Below are positions 36,815 through 46,364 of a stretch of DNA of 64,000 nucleotides, in pieces. This DNA is from Thioalkalivibrio versutus (GTDB lineage Bacteria; Pseudomonadota; Gammaproteobacteria; Ectothiorhodospirales; Ectothiorhodospiraceae). The first letter of the stretch is position 1, and each line of letters opens with the position of its first letter. The stretch spans positions 77,466 through 141,465 of the forward strand of contig NZ_MVAR01000015.1 in assembly GCF_001999325.1 (NCBI RefSeq), given 5' to 3'. Both the position numbers and the translations under genes were made by a program. The notes under the pieces were generated by a model. The model was given only the letters and a program-made list of their open reading frames with translations, was not told where the DNA came from and did not search any database.

Positions 36815-37381
36815 ATGAGCATCAAGGCGGACCGCTGGATTCGGGAGATGGCCGAGACGAAGGGCATGATCGAGCCCTTCGAGCCCGGCCAGATCCGCTA
36901 CCGCGACGAGCAGCGGATCGTGTCCTACGGGACCTCGAGCTACGGCTATGACGTGCGCTGCTCCGATCACTTCAAGATCTTCACCAACATCAACTCCAGC
37001 GTTGTCGACCCCAAGGGCTTCGACGAGGGCAGTTTCGTGGACGTGCAGTCGGACTGCTGCATTATCCCGCCGAACTCCTTTGCCCTGGCGCATACGGTCG
37101 AGTACTTCCGCATCCCGCGCGATGTGCTGACCATCTGTCTGGGCAAGTCGACCTACGCGCGCTGCGGCATCATCGTGAACGTGACCCCACTGGAGCCCGA
37201 GTGGGAGGGCCACGTGACGCTGGAGTTCTCCAACACCACGCCGCTGCCCGCCAAGATCTACGCCAACGAGGGCGTGGCGCAGATGCTGTTCCTGCAGTCC
37301 GACGAGGTCTGCGAGACCTCCTACAAGGACCGCGGTGGCAAATACCAGGGCCAGCGCGGCGTCACGCTCCCGCGCACCTGA
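36815..37381 (+). CDS. dcd: dCTP deaminase
   Basis: A 188-residue enzyme converting dCTP to dUTP for thymidylate synthesis. It has the trimeric dUTPase-like fold, with [34 protein letters not shown]-type substrate loop (about residues 110-130, containing the catalytic Glu in EPEWEG) and [12 protein letters not shown] at the C-terminus. A GGGACAGGCCC leader precedes the ATG. Length is normal. Confidence 0.95.
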   Translation: MSIKADRWIREMAETKGMIEPFEPGQIRYRDEQRIVSYGTSSYGYDVRCSDHFKIFTNINSSVVDPKGFDEGSFVDVQSDCCIIPPNSFALAHTVEYFRIPRDVLTICLGKSTYARCGIIVNVTPLEPEWEGHVTLEFSNTTPLPAKIYANEGVAQMLFLQSDEVCETSYKDRGGKYQGQRGVTLPRT

Positions 37382-37412
37382 CCCAACCCTTCAAGTACGG
37401 AGTAGGCCCGCC

Positions 37413-38318
37413 ATGCGTATCGTGATCGCGCTGGGCGGTAACGCCCTGCTGCAACGCGGCGAGACCCCCTCGGCCGAGGCCCAGCAGCACAACGCCCAGC
37501 GTGCGGCGGCAGCCATCGCGGCCGTGGCGCGCGAGCACGAGGTGGTCGTCACCCACGGCAACGGGCCGCAGGTGGGGTTGCTCGCCAATCAGGCGGAATG
37601 CGATCGCATCGCCTGGCCGCTGGATGTGGTCGGGGCCGAGAGCCACGGCATGATCGGCTACATCCTGGCGCGGGAGCTGCATAACGCGCTGGGCCATGAC
37701 CGGGTGGCGAGTCTGCTCACCCAGACCGAGGTCGACCCGAACGACCCCGCCTTCGACCACCCGGAAAAGTTCATTGGCCCGACCTGGGACGCGGCCCGCG
37801 CCCGCGCGCTGGCCGACGAGCGCGGCTGGGACGTGGCACCAGACGGCGAGGGCTGGCGGCGGGTGGTGGCGTCGCCGGAGCCGCAACGCCTGCTGGGTAT
37901 GGAGGCCGTCCGCAGTCTCGTGGATGGCGGGTCGGTGGCGATCTGTGCCGGGGGCGGCGGCGTACCGGTCGCGCGTGACGGCGACGGGCGTCTATACGGA
38001 ATCGAGGCCGTGGTGGACAAGGACCTGACGGCCGCGCGCCTGGCCGCGCATGTCGGGGCGGACTGGTTGTTGATGCTGACCGATGTCGACGGCGTCTACA
38101 TGGACTGGGGCACACCGGACGCCCGGCGCCTGAAGGCGCTTCTGGTTACGGCCGTGGAGCCGGCGGCGTACCCGGGCGGTTCCATGGGGCCGAAGATGGA
38201 GGCTGCACGGCGCGCTGCCCAGGGCGGCATTCGGGTCGGGATCGGTTCGCTGGAGGACGCCGCGGCTATCCTGGCCGGGCAGGCGGGGACCCGGATCCTG
38301 CCGGTGGGCGCCGCCTGA
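37413..38318 (+). CDS. arcC: carbamate kinase
   Basis: A 301-residue amino acid kinase-fold enzyme making ATP and carbamate from carbamoyl phosphate, or the reverse. Landmarks are IALGGNALLQRGE at the N-terminus, VVTHGNGPQVG near residue 50, GGGGVPV near 185 and KDLTAARLA near 210. No arcA or arcB is adjacent, so it may serve carbamoyl phosphate or cyanate-derived carbamate rather than an arginine deiminase operon (inference). ATG 37413 opens the conserved domain directly. Confidence 0.93.
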   Translation: MRIVIALGGNALLQRGETPSAEAQQHNAQRAAAAIAAVAREHEVVVTHGNGPQVGLLANQAECDRIAWPLDVVGAESHGMIGYILARELHNALGHDRVASLLTQTEVDPNDPAFDHPEKFIGPTWDAARARALADERGWDVAPDGEGWRRVVASPEPQRLLGMEAVRSLVDGGSVAICAGGGGVPVARDGDGRLYGIEAVVDKDLTAARLAAHVGADWLLMLTDVDGVYMDWGTPDARRLKALLVTAVEPAAYPGGSMGPKMEAARRAAQGGIRVGIGSLEDAAAILAGQAGTRILPVGAA

Positions 38319-38410
38319 AGCCCTTGCCGGAACCCCCGCCTGTTACACTCGATGTTGCACGCCCGCCGCAGAGTTTGCAGGCTTCGAGTACACATGGATC
38401 AAGAGTGAAG

Positions 38411-38632
38411 ATGATGCGAGAGATTCAGCGAGCCGCCCCCCTGGTGATCGGTCTGACGGCCGTGGGTCTGCTGGCGCTAGGCTGCGGCAGCGGCGAGCCG
38501 GAGGAGTCGGCCGGCCCCGCCCAGGGCCTGGAGCAGGGCGGCATCACGCCGCAGGACATGTCCAGTGACGAGGCGCGGCGCCCGCAGCAAAGCGGCATGC
38601 CCGCCGCGGACGTGAAGCGCGCAACCGACTGA
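38411..38632 (+). CDS. small putative lipoprotein
   Basis: A 73-residue protein with a basic N-terminus, a hydrophobic helix and a lipobox-like ALGC at about residue 26, then a Gly/Ser/Glu/Gln-rich mature part without structure-forming segments. The lipobox is not ideal. ATG 38411, ATG 38414 or GTG 38405 could start it. Function unknown. Confidence 0.6.
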   Translation: MMREIQRAAPLVIGLTAVGLLALGCGSGEPEESAGPAQGLEQGGITPQDMSSDEARRPQQSGMPAADVKRATD

Positions 38633-38639
38633 TTGGATC

Positions 38640-38669
38640 GGTGACTGCGGGGATTCCCCTGCAGTCACC
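38640..38669. terminator. strong hairpin between convergent genes
   Basis: GGTGACTGC (38640-38648) pairs with GCAGTCACC (38661-38669), with a further GGGG/CCCC inside. It overlaps the stop of the convergent DUF2058 gene. Without a T-run it may act as a bidirectional, factor-aided terminator. Confidence 0.45.
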
Positions 38670-39234
38670 ACATGAGGTCGTCGGGTACGACGTAGTCCTT
38701 GTACGGGTCGTCCGGGGCGGGTTCCGATCCGGTTTCGTCCTCGGCGGGGATGACCAGTGGCCATTCCGGATCGCGCTCGCGGATGCGGTCGGCGGTCTCT
38801 CGCGGGATGACCCGGAACCCCTTTTCCGGGCGCACATCCAGGCCGGCAAGCGCGGCGCGGCCATCGGCCAGGCGCTTTTGCAGGTCGGCGGTCACCGGGA
38901 GGTGGCGGATCTGCCCGCCCTGCTGGAAGTGATAATCCAGCGCGGCATCGCCGGTGGGGATTGGCGCCAGGTGGGTGCTCACTAGTTCGCGGATCTGCGC
39001 GTGGCGCGCCCGGCGTTCGGCACGCTCCTGCTGTTCGCGGTTCTTCTGTCGCGAACGCTCGGCCTGCTCGGCCTTGCGCGCCTCGGCAACGCCTGGCTCC
39101 GGACCGGTATTGCGGTCCTTTTTCTTTTTCGCGTTGCCTTTCTGGGCCTTGTGCTTTTGCGACTTGGCCTGGCGAACCTGTTTTTCGTCCACCAGCCCCT
39201 TCTTCAGGAGCTGACTGCGCAGATCTTCCGACAT
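38665..39234 (-). CDS. DUF2058 (YaiL-type) protein
   Basis: A 189-residue basic protein with the DUF2058 N-terminus SEDLRSQLLKKGLVDEKQVR, a Lys/Arg/Glu-rich helix (residues 20-85) and a compact C-terminal domain ending in DDPYKDYVVPDDLMW. The family is called a nucleoprotein/polynucleotide-associated enzyme, but no activity is established. Confidence 0.85.
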   Translation of the reverse strand: MSEDLRSQLLKKGLVDEKQVRQAKSQKHKAQKGNAKKKKDRNTGPEPGVAEARKAEQAERSRQKNREQQERAERRARHAQIRELVSTHLAPIPTGDAALDYHFQQGGQIRHLPVTADLQKRLADGRAALAGLDVRPEKGFRVIPRETADRIRERDPEWPLVIPAEDETGSEPAPDDPYKDYVVPDDLMW

Positions 39235-39306
39235 GAATCCTGCCGTGTTCGGTCAATGTGCGGGGAGCATAGCCGGAATCTGCCCTCGCGTGCAGCACGG
39301 CGCCGG

Positions 39307-39804
39307 TCAGGCCGCGGCAAACGCGCGCACTCCGTCGCGGATCTCGGCATCCGGCAGATCGGGGAACAGGGTGCGCAGTCGGCGCTGGGGATCGATGGCG
39401 TTGGCCCCGGTGCTCTGTTCGGCCTGGCGTCGGGCCTCTGCGAGCAGTTGCAGGCCGCCGAGGCGCTCGCTTTGCAGCTCCAGCGCCAGTACGGCGCGGT
39501 AGAGCGTGTCGCGTTCGGGGGTGTGGAGTTGCCGACGCAGTACGCGGAGGCGTTCGGTGGAGGATGCCTGCCAGCGCCGGGCCGTTTCCCGTAGTGCCCG
39601 CCATTGCGGGGTGCTCAGGGGCTGCGGGTACCACAGGGCAAACAACGCCAGCATCACGTCCACGCCAAAATCGTCCTGCCAGCGCATCAGGCGCTCACGC
39701 GCGACGGGGTCGGCCCAGAGGCTGGCGGCGAATGCCCAGAACGGGGCGAAGTCTGTGGCCAGTGGGTCTTCCCCTGGCTCCGGCTTGGGTCCGGGTTCAG
39801 GCAC
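39307..39804 (-). CDS. TIGR02444 family protein
   Basis: A 165-residue protein with the family signature FWAFAASLW and later DVMLALFALWYPQPL; an Arg-rich helix follows (residues 80-110). TIGR02444 proteins are small, conserved in gammaproteobacteria and of unknown function. It overlaps the 3' end of fnr by eight bases on the same strand, so the two are likely co-transcribed. Confidence 0.8.
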   Translation of the reverse strand: MPEPGPKPEPGEDPLATDFAPFWAFAASLWADPVARERLMRWQDDFGVDVMLALFALWYPQPLSTPQWRALRETARRWQASSTERLRVLRRQLHTPERDTLYRAVLALELQSERLGGLQLLAEARRQAEQSTGANAIDPQRRLRTLFPDLPDAEIRDGVRAFAAA

Positions 39805-40528
39805 TGCTCGCGGCGGAGGTGAAGGTGACCCCGGCCGTGTTGCGCAGGCCGTCGGGCTGGAGGATCTCCAGATCCCGGGTGTGCAGGTTGATCACACCCT
39901 GGTTGCGCAGCTGAGTAAACAGGCGGCTGATGGTCTCCTGGGTCAGGCCCAGGTGGTTGGCGATGTCTGCCCGTGACATGGGCAGGTAGAACCGCTCGGG
40001 GGACAGGCCGCGGGCGCGATGGCGTTCCGACAGGACGATCAGGAAGGTCGCCAGACGCTGCTCCGCGGTACGTTGGCCGAGCAGGGCGTGCAGGCTTTCG
40101 TCCTGGGCCAGTTCCTGACTCATCACGCTCATCATGTGCTGGCGGAAGGTCGGCAGGCGGCCGGCGAGGTCGTCGACATGGCCGTAGGGCACGGCGCAGA
40201 CGCTGGTGGACTCCAGCGCAATGGCACTGACCGGGTGCTTGCCGGAGTGGATCGCGTCCAGCCCCAGGAGGTCGCCGGCCAGCGCGAAGCCGGTGATCTG
40301 TTCGGTCCCGTCATCGGAGATCAGCACCGTTTTCAGTGCCCCGGTGCGGACCGCGTACAGCGCTTCGAACTTGGTCCCCATGGTGAACAGGGGCGCACCC
40401 TTGGCGATCGGCCGGCGTTGCTGGACGATTTGGTCGAGTTGCCAGAGTTCATCCTGGGGCAGGCCCATGGGCAGGCAGAGCTGGCGCAGGGTGCAGTGCT
40501 GGCAGGCTTGGGTGGGTCGTAGCGTCAT
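39797..40528 (-). CDS. fnr: FNR/ANR-type oxygen-sensing transcription regulator
   Basis: A 243-residue Crp/Fnr protein. The N-terminal cysteines Cys9, Cys12 and Cys18 (C-x2-C-x5-C) and Cys111 match the [4Fe-4S] ligands of FNR, so oxygen sensing is expected. The effector region has GDLLGLDAI. The recognition helix TQETISRLF contains the E-x2-S-R pattern (Glu198, Ser201, Arg202) that reads TTGAT half-sites. ATG 40528 was chosen because it starts just before the cluster motif. It would switch genes for microaerobic or denitrifying growth. Confidence 0.92.
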   Translation of the reverse strand: MTLRPTQACQHCTLRQLCLPMGLPQDELWQLDQIVQQRRPIAKGAPLFTMGTKFEALYAVRTGALKTVLISDDGTEQITGFALAGDLLGLDAIHSGKHPVSAIALESTSVCAVPYGHVDDLAGRLPTFRQHMMSVMSQELAQDESLHALLGQRTAEQRLATFLIVLSERHRARGLSPERFYLPMSRADIANHLGLTQETISRLFTQLRNQGVINLHTRDLEILQPDGLRNTAGVTFTSAASSA

Positions 40529-40819
40529 GGGTGCAGGGTAGCCGTTTTTTCGACGTTGGGGAAAGCGATCTTCGGGGTATGCCATCGGGGATGGGAATGC
40601 GGTACTGTCCCCATGAGTTGTAGGCGATTACAGAAGGGTTTGCTGTCGGTCAGCCGGGCCGCACATCGAGATGGCTCGATGTCTTCTCCCTCCGGCGGCT
40701 GCGTGGACAATGCGAGACATCGGTTATTAGACTGAGTCTAGAGTCTGCGGCACGGTCACGTTCGGCGTTACGCGTGGGGGCTGAGAGACCCGACCGCTAG
40801 AACAAGGACAGGGGTAGAG
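40529..40819. other. divergent intergenic region fnr-cfa
   Basis: No gene is seen in these 291 bases. A TTTTTT run (40545-40550) lies upstream of fnr. An inverted repeat AGACT-N8-AGTCT (40729-40746) overlaps TTAGACTGAGTCTAGAGTC about 75 bases before cfa and may be a binding site or part of its promoter. No clear TTGAT-N4-ATCAA FNR box was found. Confidence 0.4.
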
Positions 40820-42058
40820 ATGATCGAGCGGTTACTGGAGCAGTACATACGCTACGGGGCCTTCGTGCTGCGGCATCCGGATGGCCGTGAGCAGCGTTTC
40901 GGGAACGGCGCGCCGGAAATCACCATGCAGGTGCATGACAAGGCGGCGTTACGCAAGATTGGGCGCGACCCGGGCTTCCAGCTGGGCGAGACCTACATGG
41001 ACGGCCTGTGGTCGCCCGGCCCCGAGGGCCTGCAGGTGTTCCTCGACGTGGCCATGCGCAACTTCGCGCCGATGTTCAAGCAGCGGGTCAACCCTGCAGT
41101 GCGCATGCTGCGGGCCCTGATCGAGCAGGGCAACAAGGTGGCGCGCTGTTACCAGAACATCGCCCATCACTACGACGTCGATGAGTGGCTTTATCGTCAG
41201 TTCCTGGACGAGGGCATGTTCTACAGCTGCGCCTATTTCGAGCGCCCGGATATGACGCTGGAAGAGGCGCAGCAGGCCAAGTGCGCGATGCTGCGGAAGA
41301 AGTTGATGCTGGAGCCGGGCATGCGGGTGCTCGACATCGGTTGCGGCTGGGGCGGTCTGGCCTTCCATCTCGCCGAGCATGCCGGTGTCCATGTCGATGG
41401 CGTGACGCTGTCGAAGGAGCAGTTGCGGGTTGCCCGTGACGAGGCCAAGCGTCGGGGGCTCGAGGATCGGGTGCGGTTCCTCTATCAGGACTACCGCGAA
41501 CACGACGATCAGTACGACCGCATCGTCAGCGTCGGCATGTTCGAGCATGTGGGCACGCCCAACTACGAGACGTTCTTCCAGCGCGTGCATGATCTGCTGA
41601 AGCCGGAAGGCATTGCGGTGCTGCACACCATCGGGCGTCAGGAACCACCGAGTACCTCCAACCCCTGGCTGAGCAAGTACATCTTTCCGGGCGGGTATAC
41701 GCCGGCCCTGTCCGAGGTGATGGGCGCGCTGGAGCCCACGCCGCTGTACACCACCGATATCGAGTTCTGGCGCCTGCATTACGCCGAGACGCTGGCCGAG
41801 TGGTATCGCCGCTTCCAGAAGGTGCGGCCCGAGGCCGTCGAACGCTTCGATGAGCGTTTCTGCCGCATGTGGGAGTTCTACCTGGCCAGCTGTGAGGCCA
41901 CCTTCCGCTGGTGGGATCAGGTGGTCTTCCACGTGCAGATGGCCAAGCAGCAGGATGCGGTGCCGTTGACCCGCGATTACCTCTATCGTGACGATGCCCC
42001 CGAAGTGATCTCCACACCGCCCGGGAAGGCCCGGGCACAGCCCAGCGACGCCGCCTGA
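40820..42058 (+). CDS. cfa: cyclopropane-fatty-acyl-phospholipid synthase family methyltransferase
   Basis: A 412-residue SAM-dependent enzyme that methylenates double bonds of membrane phospholipid acyl chains. It has an N-terminal lipid-binding region, then YDVDEWLYRQFLDEGMFYSCAYF, the SAM site VLDIGCGWGGLAFHLAE (about residues 172-188) and the carbonate/active-site segment SVGMFEHVG. ATG start after GGGGTAGAG. The family also includes other phospholipid methyltransferases, so the product may vary. Confidence 0.9.
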   Translation: MIERLLEQYIRYGAFVLRHPDGREQRFGNGAPEITMQVHDKAALRKIGRDPGFQLGETYMDGLWSPGPEGLQVFLDVAMRNFAPMFKQRVNPAVRMLRALIEQGNKVARCYQNIAHHYDVDEWLYRQFLDEGMFYSCAYFERPDMTLEEAQQAKCAMLRKKLMLEPGMRVLDIGCGWGGLAFHLAEHAGVHVDGVTLSKEQLRVARDEAKRRGLEDRVRFLYQDYREHDDQYDRIVSVGMFEHVGTPNYETFFQRVHDLLKPEGIAVLHTIGRQEPPSTSNPWLSKYIFPGGYTPALSEVMGALEPTPLYTTDIEFWRLHYAETLAEWYRRFQKVRPEAVERFDERFCRMWEFYLASCEATFRWWDQVVFHVQMAKQQDAVPLTRDYLYRDDAPEVISTPPGKARAQPSDAA

Positions 42059-42195
42059 AGGCGAGGCGAGGGGAGCGATCCGGGGCCGATCCCGAAAGTA
42101 CTGCAAAACTCGGGCGAACCGAACGCGCATTCCCTACACTAGTGGTCACGTTGCGGCCATGCCGGCGGTAACCACCCATTCCGGAGCAGGGGCGC

Positions 42196-44094
42196 GTGTT
42201 CGGTCGCTTTCGTAAACGCAGGGAGGCACAGGGCCAGGAAAGCCCGCAGGCCGGCGGACCGTCACAGGAACACGTCCTGATCGAGGCGGCCGGGCGCAGC
42301 CGCATTACCGAGGTGGCCGCCACCGCGCGGCGTGTTCCCTGGTCGCTGAACTTCCTGCAGTTGCTGTGGGCCGCCGGGCCAGTCACGTTCCTGGCAATGC
42401 AGGGCGGCTACTTTCTCGGTTTCGGCCACGCCGCCCCGGCACAGAACTTCATCTTCTTTGCCGTTTACACCCTGCTGTTCGGGGTCATCGGCCTGGTCGC
42501 GCGCTTCGTGGCGGACGCCACACGGGGCAAGCGCCAGGAGCGCTCGCGCGATCAGCTGCGCAACACCATCGACTTGCTGCCGGATCTGCTGTTCGTCACC
42601 CGCGACCTGGCGATGGGAGAGATGACCCCGGACATGCGCCGGCGCAAGGCAGCCCAAGTCCTGCTGCACGAAGTGGATATCGCCCCCGAGGCCGTGGCGG
42701 TCGCGGTGCGCGAGATGACCGGCGATGCCAGCTTGGCGGCCGCCGCGGAGCAGATCGAGATTTATCGTCGCCTGGGTCTGCGCTCGCGCGTCGCGGATCT
42801 GGTGGATGCGACCGAGGACTCCCGGCTCGCGGCCCTGGAGAAGCTGCATCACGAGGCGCCGGAGGTTGCGGATCTCCTGCGCGACCGCTTGCGGGGCGTG
42901 GCGCCAACCCAGGAGGACGGTGTGCGCCGGGTGGATCAGTTCCTGGATCGACTGTTCTCCGCCGCGGACGCCGATGACCTGGCGCGCTGCACCCTCGATG
43001 ACGTACAAGCGATCTTTGTCCTCGCCTTCGAGTTGGTGAACGGACGCCAGATCAAGCGGCTGAGCTTCGAATGGTCGGGGGGCTGGCAGCTCGGGGCTGC
43101 CTTGGACCGCCTCGAATCCCAGGGCAACCGCTTCCGTGTGGCTCAGGCCGGGGTGGTCAGCCGCCTGCGCTCGCTCGGCATCCTGCTATCCCAGCACGAG
43201 GCGTCGGGCCTGGATCCACAGGCCCTGCGCGAGCCGATCGTCAGTCTGGGTCGTCAGGTGCTGGAGGCGCTGCAGCGACTGGAGGATCTCGAACCTCCGG
43301 AAAATTCCGCGGATGGGCAGCTCATCGGTCTTGCGCTGCGCCGAGTCGAGGACCTGCGCGAGGCGCGCGACCACCTGATGCAGTCGCAAAGCCGGTACAC
43401 CAACGCGGTAGAACGCTGGGAGGCCCTGCGTCGGGCGCAGGTGGAGAAGCGGGGCGAGAAGCGCTGGTTCAAACGCAGCGTGCGCGGCATCCGGGTGAGC
43501 GAGGAGCTGATCGAGCTGACCGACGACCAGAAGCTGAAGCTGGCCAGCCACTTCTGCTCTTTCCTCAAGGAACTCAAGATCGAGCGCGAGGGTGACCTGT
43601 TTTACTTTGGCGGCTCGGCACTGGATGCGGAGACCGCCAAGCGGATCGGGATCCAGCTCGCCTTGATCATGGAGCCGCTGGTGGATCTTACGAATCCCAG
43701 TATCCAGCGCGCGATCTATGCCAACCCCGCGGCCTATCTGGGCGGGCTCTACGTGGGCATGAGCGCGGATGCCAAGGCAGGCCTGGGCTCGGCGATGGTG
43801 CGCAAGGTCCGCCAGGATCTCGGGCGCATGGCCGAGTGGCTGGCGATGCGCCTCACGCGCATTTATCACCTGCCATTGAGCGATTCCATGCGGGACTTCC
43901 TGGTCAGCCACTATGGGGCCAACCGCGAGCGCCTGGACATGCTGGCGACCCATCCCGGGGACGAGTCGCACCCGGTGGCGTTACGCGCCGAGCGCTCGCC
44001 CGAGTTCGACGCCATGCTGCAGGACAAGACTTGGGGGCTGCTGCTCAAACGCGGTACCCGCTATCTGTATGCCGAGGAACGGCGCCGCCGATGA
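42196..44094 (+). CDS. membrane-anchored protein of unknown family
   Basis: A 632-residue protein, GTG start. After a charged N-terminus, two hydrophobic helices lie at about residues 52-72 and 82-106. The remaining 520 residues are soluble, acidic-basic helical repeats with no catalytic motif; a conserved-looking patch is SHFCSFLKELKIEREGDLFYFGG (location about 452-474). It precedes the cobalamin region but is separated from it by 100 bases and the riboswitch. No function is proposed. Confidence 0.7.
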   Translation: MFGRFRKRREAQGQESPQAGGPSQEHVLIEAAGRSRITEVAATARRVPWSLNFLQLLWAAGPVTFLAMQGGYFLGFGHAAPAQNFIFFAVYTLLFGVIGLVARFVADATRGKRQERSRDQLRNTIDLLPDLLFVTRDLAMGEMTPDMRRRKAAQVLLHEVDIAPEAVAVAVREMTGDASLAAAAEQIEIYRRLGLRSRVADLVDATEDSRLAALEKLHHEAPEVADLLRDRLRGVAPTQEDGVRRVDQFLDRLFSAADADDLARCTLDDVQAIFVLAFELVNGRQIKRLSFEWSGGWQLGAALDRLESQGNRFRVAQAGVVSRLRSLGILLSQHEASGLDPQALREPIVSLGRQVLEALQRLEDLEPPENSADGQLIGLALRRVEDLREARDHLMQSQSRYTNAVERWEALRRAQVEKRGEKRWFKRSVRGIRVSEELIELTDDQKLKLASHFCSFLKELKIEREGDLFYFGGSALDAETAKRIGIQLALIMEPLVDLTNPSIQRAIYANPAAYLGGLYVGMSADAKAGLGSAMVRKVRQDLGRMAEWLAMRLTRIYHLPLSDSMRDFLVSHYGANRERLDMLATHPGDESHPVALRAERSPEFDAMLQDKTWGLLLKRGTRYLYAEERRRR

Positions 44095-44196
44095 TTGGTT
44101 CAGACATGCGAACCTGGGCAGCTCCTTTCGGCATCGCGCGGCGGGTAGGTTAGCGGCTGGTAATTTTGCGCCCAACTGTGTAGGGTTCGCTACGTT

Positions 44197-44413
44197 CCTC
44201 GGTGCCCGACCAAGCACGGCTTGGCGGGTTAAACGGGAAGATCGGTGAGTCTCCGACGGGCCGCAAGGCCCTGGGATGAATCCGACGCTGCCCCCGCAAC
44301 GGTGATCGAGCGAGAGACCGTCCGTCGGTTTCTGATGGTCGCGGCCAGTGCCACTGAACCCTGGGTTCGGGAAGGCGCCGCGCCGGAACGCTCGTCAGTC
44401 CGGAGACCGGCCA
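44197..44413 (+). ncRNA. cobalamin riboswitch
   Basis: Conserved aptamer blocks appear in order: GGTGCC at 44201, GGGAAGATCGGTGAGTCTCC near 44235, CTGCCCCCGCAACGGTGA near 44288 (the B12 box), GCCACTG near 44350, GGGAAGGCG near 44369, and CAGTCCGGAGACCGGCC near 44396. It binds adenosylcobalamin or a related corrinoid and lowers expression of the downstream gene, here btuB and probably the genes beyond. Confidence 0.95.
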
Positions 44414-44454
44414 GGGAATGATCGCGCGGCATGCGGCGGGCATGCGAGGCGGAT

Positions 44455-44489
44455 GATCGGGCCTGGCCGTTCGCCGGTCGTGGCCGATC
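44455..44489 (+). promoter_or_regulatory. hairpin in the riboswitch expression platform
   Basis: GATCGG(G)CC (44455-44463) pairs with GGCCGATC (44482-44489), followed by a pyrimidine-rich run. It lies between the aptamer and btuB. It could be a weak terminator or a switch element; a second small hairpin lies just before the GGGAG ribosome site at about 44557, compatible with translational control. Confidence 0.4.
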
Positions 44490-44570
44490 CCCCTCGTGTC
44501 TGTCTCCCCCTGTCTGTGCGATCCCGACGAATCAACGGCGTGCGGGCGGCTCGCCGGGAGACAACAAAAA

Positions 44571-46361
44571 ATGAAACGCACAGCACTTTCCGCGGCCATC
44601 CTTCTGGCCACTACTCCCGTTCTGGCGGACACGCCGGATACCAACGAAGCGCAGACCCTGGAGACCGTCCAGGTCACCGCTTCGCGCATCGCACAGACGG
44701 TAGACCAGACTCTCGCGGCGGTGACCATCATCGACCGTGAAGAGATCGAGCGCCTGCAGCCCCAGCAGTTCACCGATCTTCTGGAAGGGCGAGCCGGCAT
44801 CGAGACCTCCCAAAACAGCGCCTTCGGGAAGACCACTTCCGTCTTCACCCGGGGGTCGAGCTCTGGGCACACCCTGTTGCTGGTCGACGGAGTTCGAATG
44901 GGTTCTGCGACGGGTGGCGGGGCAAGTTGGCAGTTCCTGCCGCCGGAGGAGATCGAGCGCGTGGAGATCGTGCGCGGACCGCGCACCAGTATCTACGGTT
45001 CCGACGCGATCGGAGGGGTTGTGCAAGTCTTCACCCGTGAAGGCCGCAAGGGGCCGCCGAAGGTTAGTGCATTTTTCGGTGGCGGTAGTTTCAATACGTG
45101 GGAGGTCGGCGTTGGCGTAGCGGGTGGTACCGATAACACGAACTACAGCTTCTCGGTCAGCCACTTCGATACCGACGGCATCAACGTCCAAGACGGTGTG
45201 GGCGATGAAGACCGCGATGGCTATGACAACACCTCGCTTGCCACCAAGGTCTCGCACCGGCTCGATAATGGAGTCGAGGTTTTCGGTAATGTGCTGTATT
45301 CAGAGGGTAGAACCGAAATAGACGGCACTGAAGATGAAACTGATTTTCGGCATGCCGCCCTTCGTGGTGGCTTGCGAGTGCCTGTAACCCCTTTTTGGGA
45401 TACCGAATTCAGTGTTAGTCACAGTCGCGATGAGAACGATAATTTCAACGAAGGCGCTTTTTCTTCTCGCTTCGATACCAAACGCAACGGTGTGGATTGG
45501 CGAAACGATCTCGAGATAACGGATCGTGTTTATTTGATTGCCGGCATCGATGCGTATGAAGACCGGGTGGATAGCACCACCGATTATGCTGAAGATTCTC
45601 GGTACAACGTTGGAGCATACTCGGTGATTCAGGTTGGCTTGGGCCGCCATGATTTCGAGGGAAGTTTGCGTTACGACGACAATGAACAGTTTGGCGACAA
45701 GGTGACAGGGCAGGTAGCCTGGGGTATGCAGGCTACCAACATCCTACGGCTGCGCGCGTCTTATGGAACGGCCTTCAATGCGCCTACGTTTAACCAACTG
45801 TATTGGCCGGGGGCGGGTGATCCAGAACTTCAAGCAGAAGAGTCCGAAACGGCTGAAATAGGCCTTCGCGCTAGCTTTGATCAAGGGTATCTGGATGCCT
45901 CGATTTTCCAATCGAGAGTGGAAAAAATGATTCCAGTTTGGCCACCTGAAAACGTCGACGAAGCGAGGATTTCCGGGCTTGAGTTGGAGGGTGGATACGA
46001 ACGTTATGATTGGATTTCGCGCGCTTCGTTGACCCTTCTGAATGCAGAGGATCGTGAAACAGGCAATGAACTTCCTCGCCGGTCCCCGGTAACTGCCCGC
46101 TTCGATCTGGATCGGCAGTTCCAAAGTTTCTCGGTCGGGGGGTCTGTGATCGCGAAGAGTCGCTCGTACAACGATGCCAACAACGATGAACAGCTGTCTG
46201 GCTATGGCCTTCTGAACCTGCGCGCGAGCTATCAGATCCATCCGGAATGGCAGCTTCAGGCTTCGGTCCAGAACGTGTTCGACAAGGACTACGAGACGGC
46301 GGGCGGCTACAACCAGCCGGGGCGTGCCGCGTTCGTGAAACTGCGCTATCAGCAGAGGTGA
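44571..46361 (+). CDS. btuB: TonB-dependent vitamin B12 receptor
   Basis: A 596-residue outer-membrane beta-barrel receptor. Signal peptide: residues 1-19 (ending in PVLA). A TonB box-like TLETVQVTA follows at about residues 28-36. Next come the plug domain with RGSSSGHTLLLVDGVRM and EIERVEIVRGPRTSIYGSDAIGGV, then a barrel ending in an aromatic/Arg terminus. The riboswitch upstream confirms corrinoid transport as its role. The middle of the barrel (about 45290-46130) is noticeably richer in A+T than the plug and the neighbours. ATG 44571 follows GGGAG. Confidence 0.94.
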   Translation: MKRTALSAAILLATTPVLADTPDTNEAQTLETVQVTASRIAQTVDQTLAAVTIIDREEIERLQPQQFTDLLEGRAGIETSQNSAFGKTTSVFTRGSSSGHTLLLVDGVRMGSATGGGASWQFLPPEEIERVEIVRGPRTSIYGSDAIGGVVQVFTREGRKGPPKVSAFFGGGSFNTWEVGVGVAGGTDNTNYSFSVSHFDTDGINVQDGVGDEDRDGYDNTSLATKVSHRLDNGVEVFGNVLYSEGRTEIDGTEDETDFRHAALRGGLRVPVTPFWDTEFSVSHSRDENDNFNEGAFSSRFDTKRNGVDWRNDLEITDRVYLIAGIDAYEDRVDSTTDYAEDSRYNVGAYSVIQVGLGRHDFEGSLRYDDNEQFGDKVTGQVAWGMQATNILRLRASYGTAFNAPTFNQLYWPGAGDPELQAEESETAEIGLRASFDQGYLDASIFQSRVEKMIPVWPPENVDEARISGLELEGGYERYDWISRASLTLLNAEDRETGNELPRRSPVTARFDLDRQFQSFSVGGSVIAKSRSYNDANNDEQLSGYGLLNLRASYQIHPEWQLQASVQNVFDKDYETAGGYNQPGRAAFVKLRYQQR

Positions 46362-46364
46362 TCC

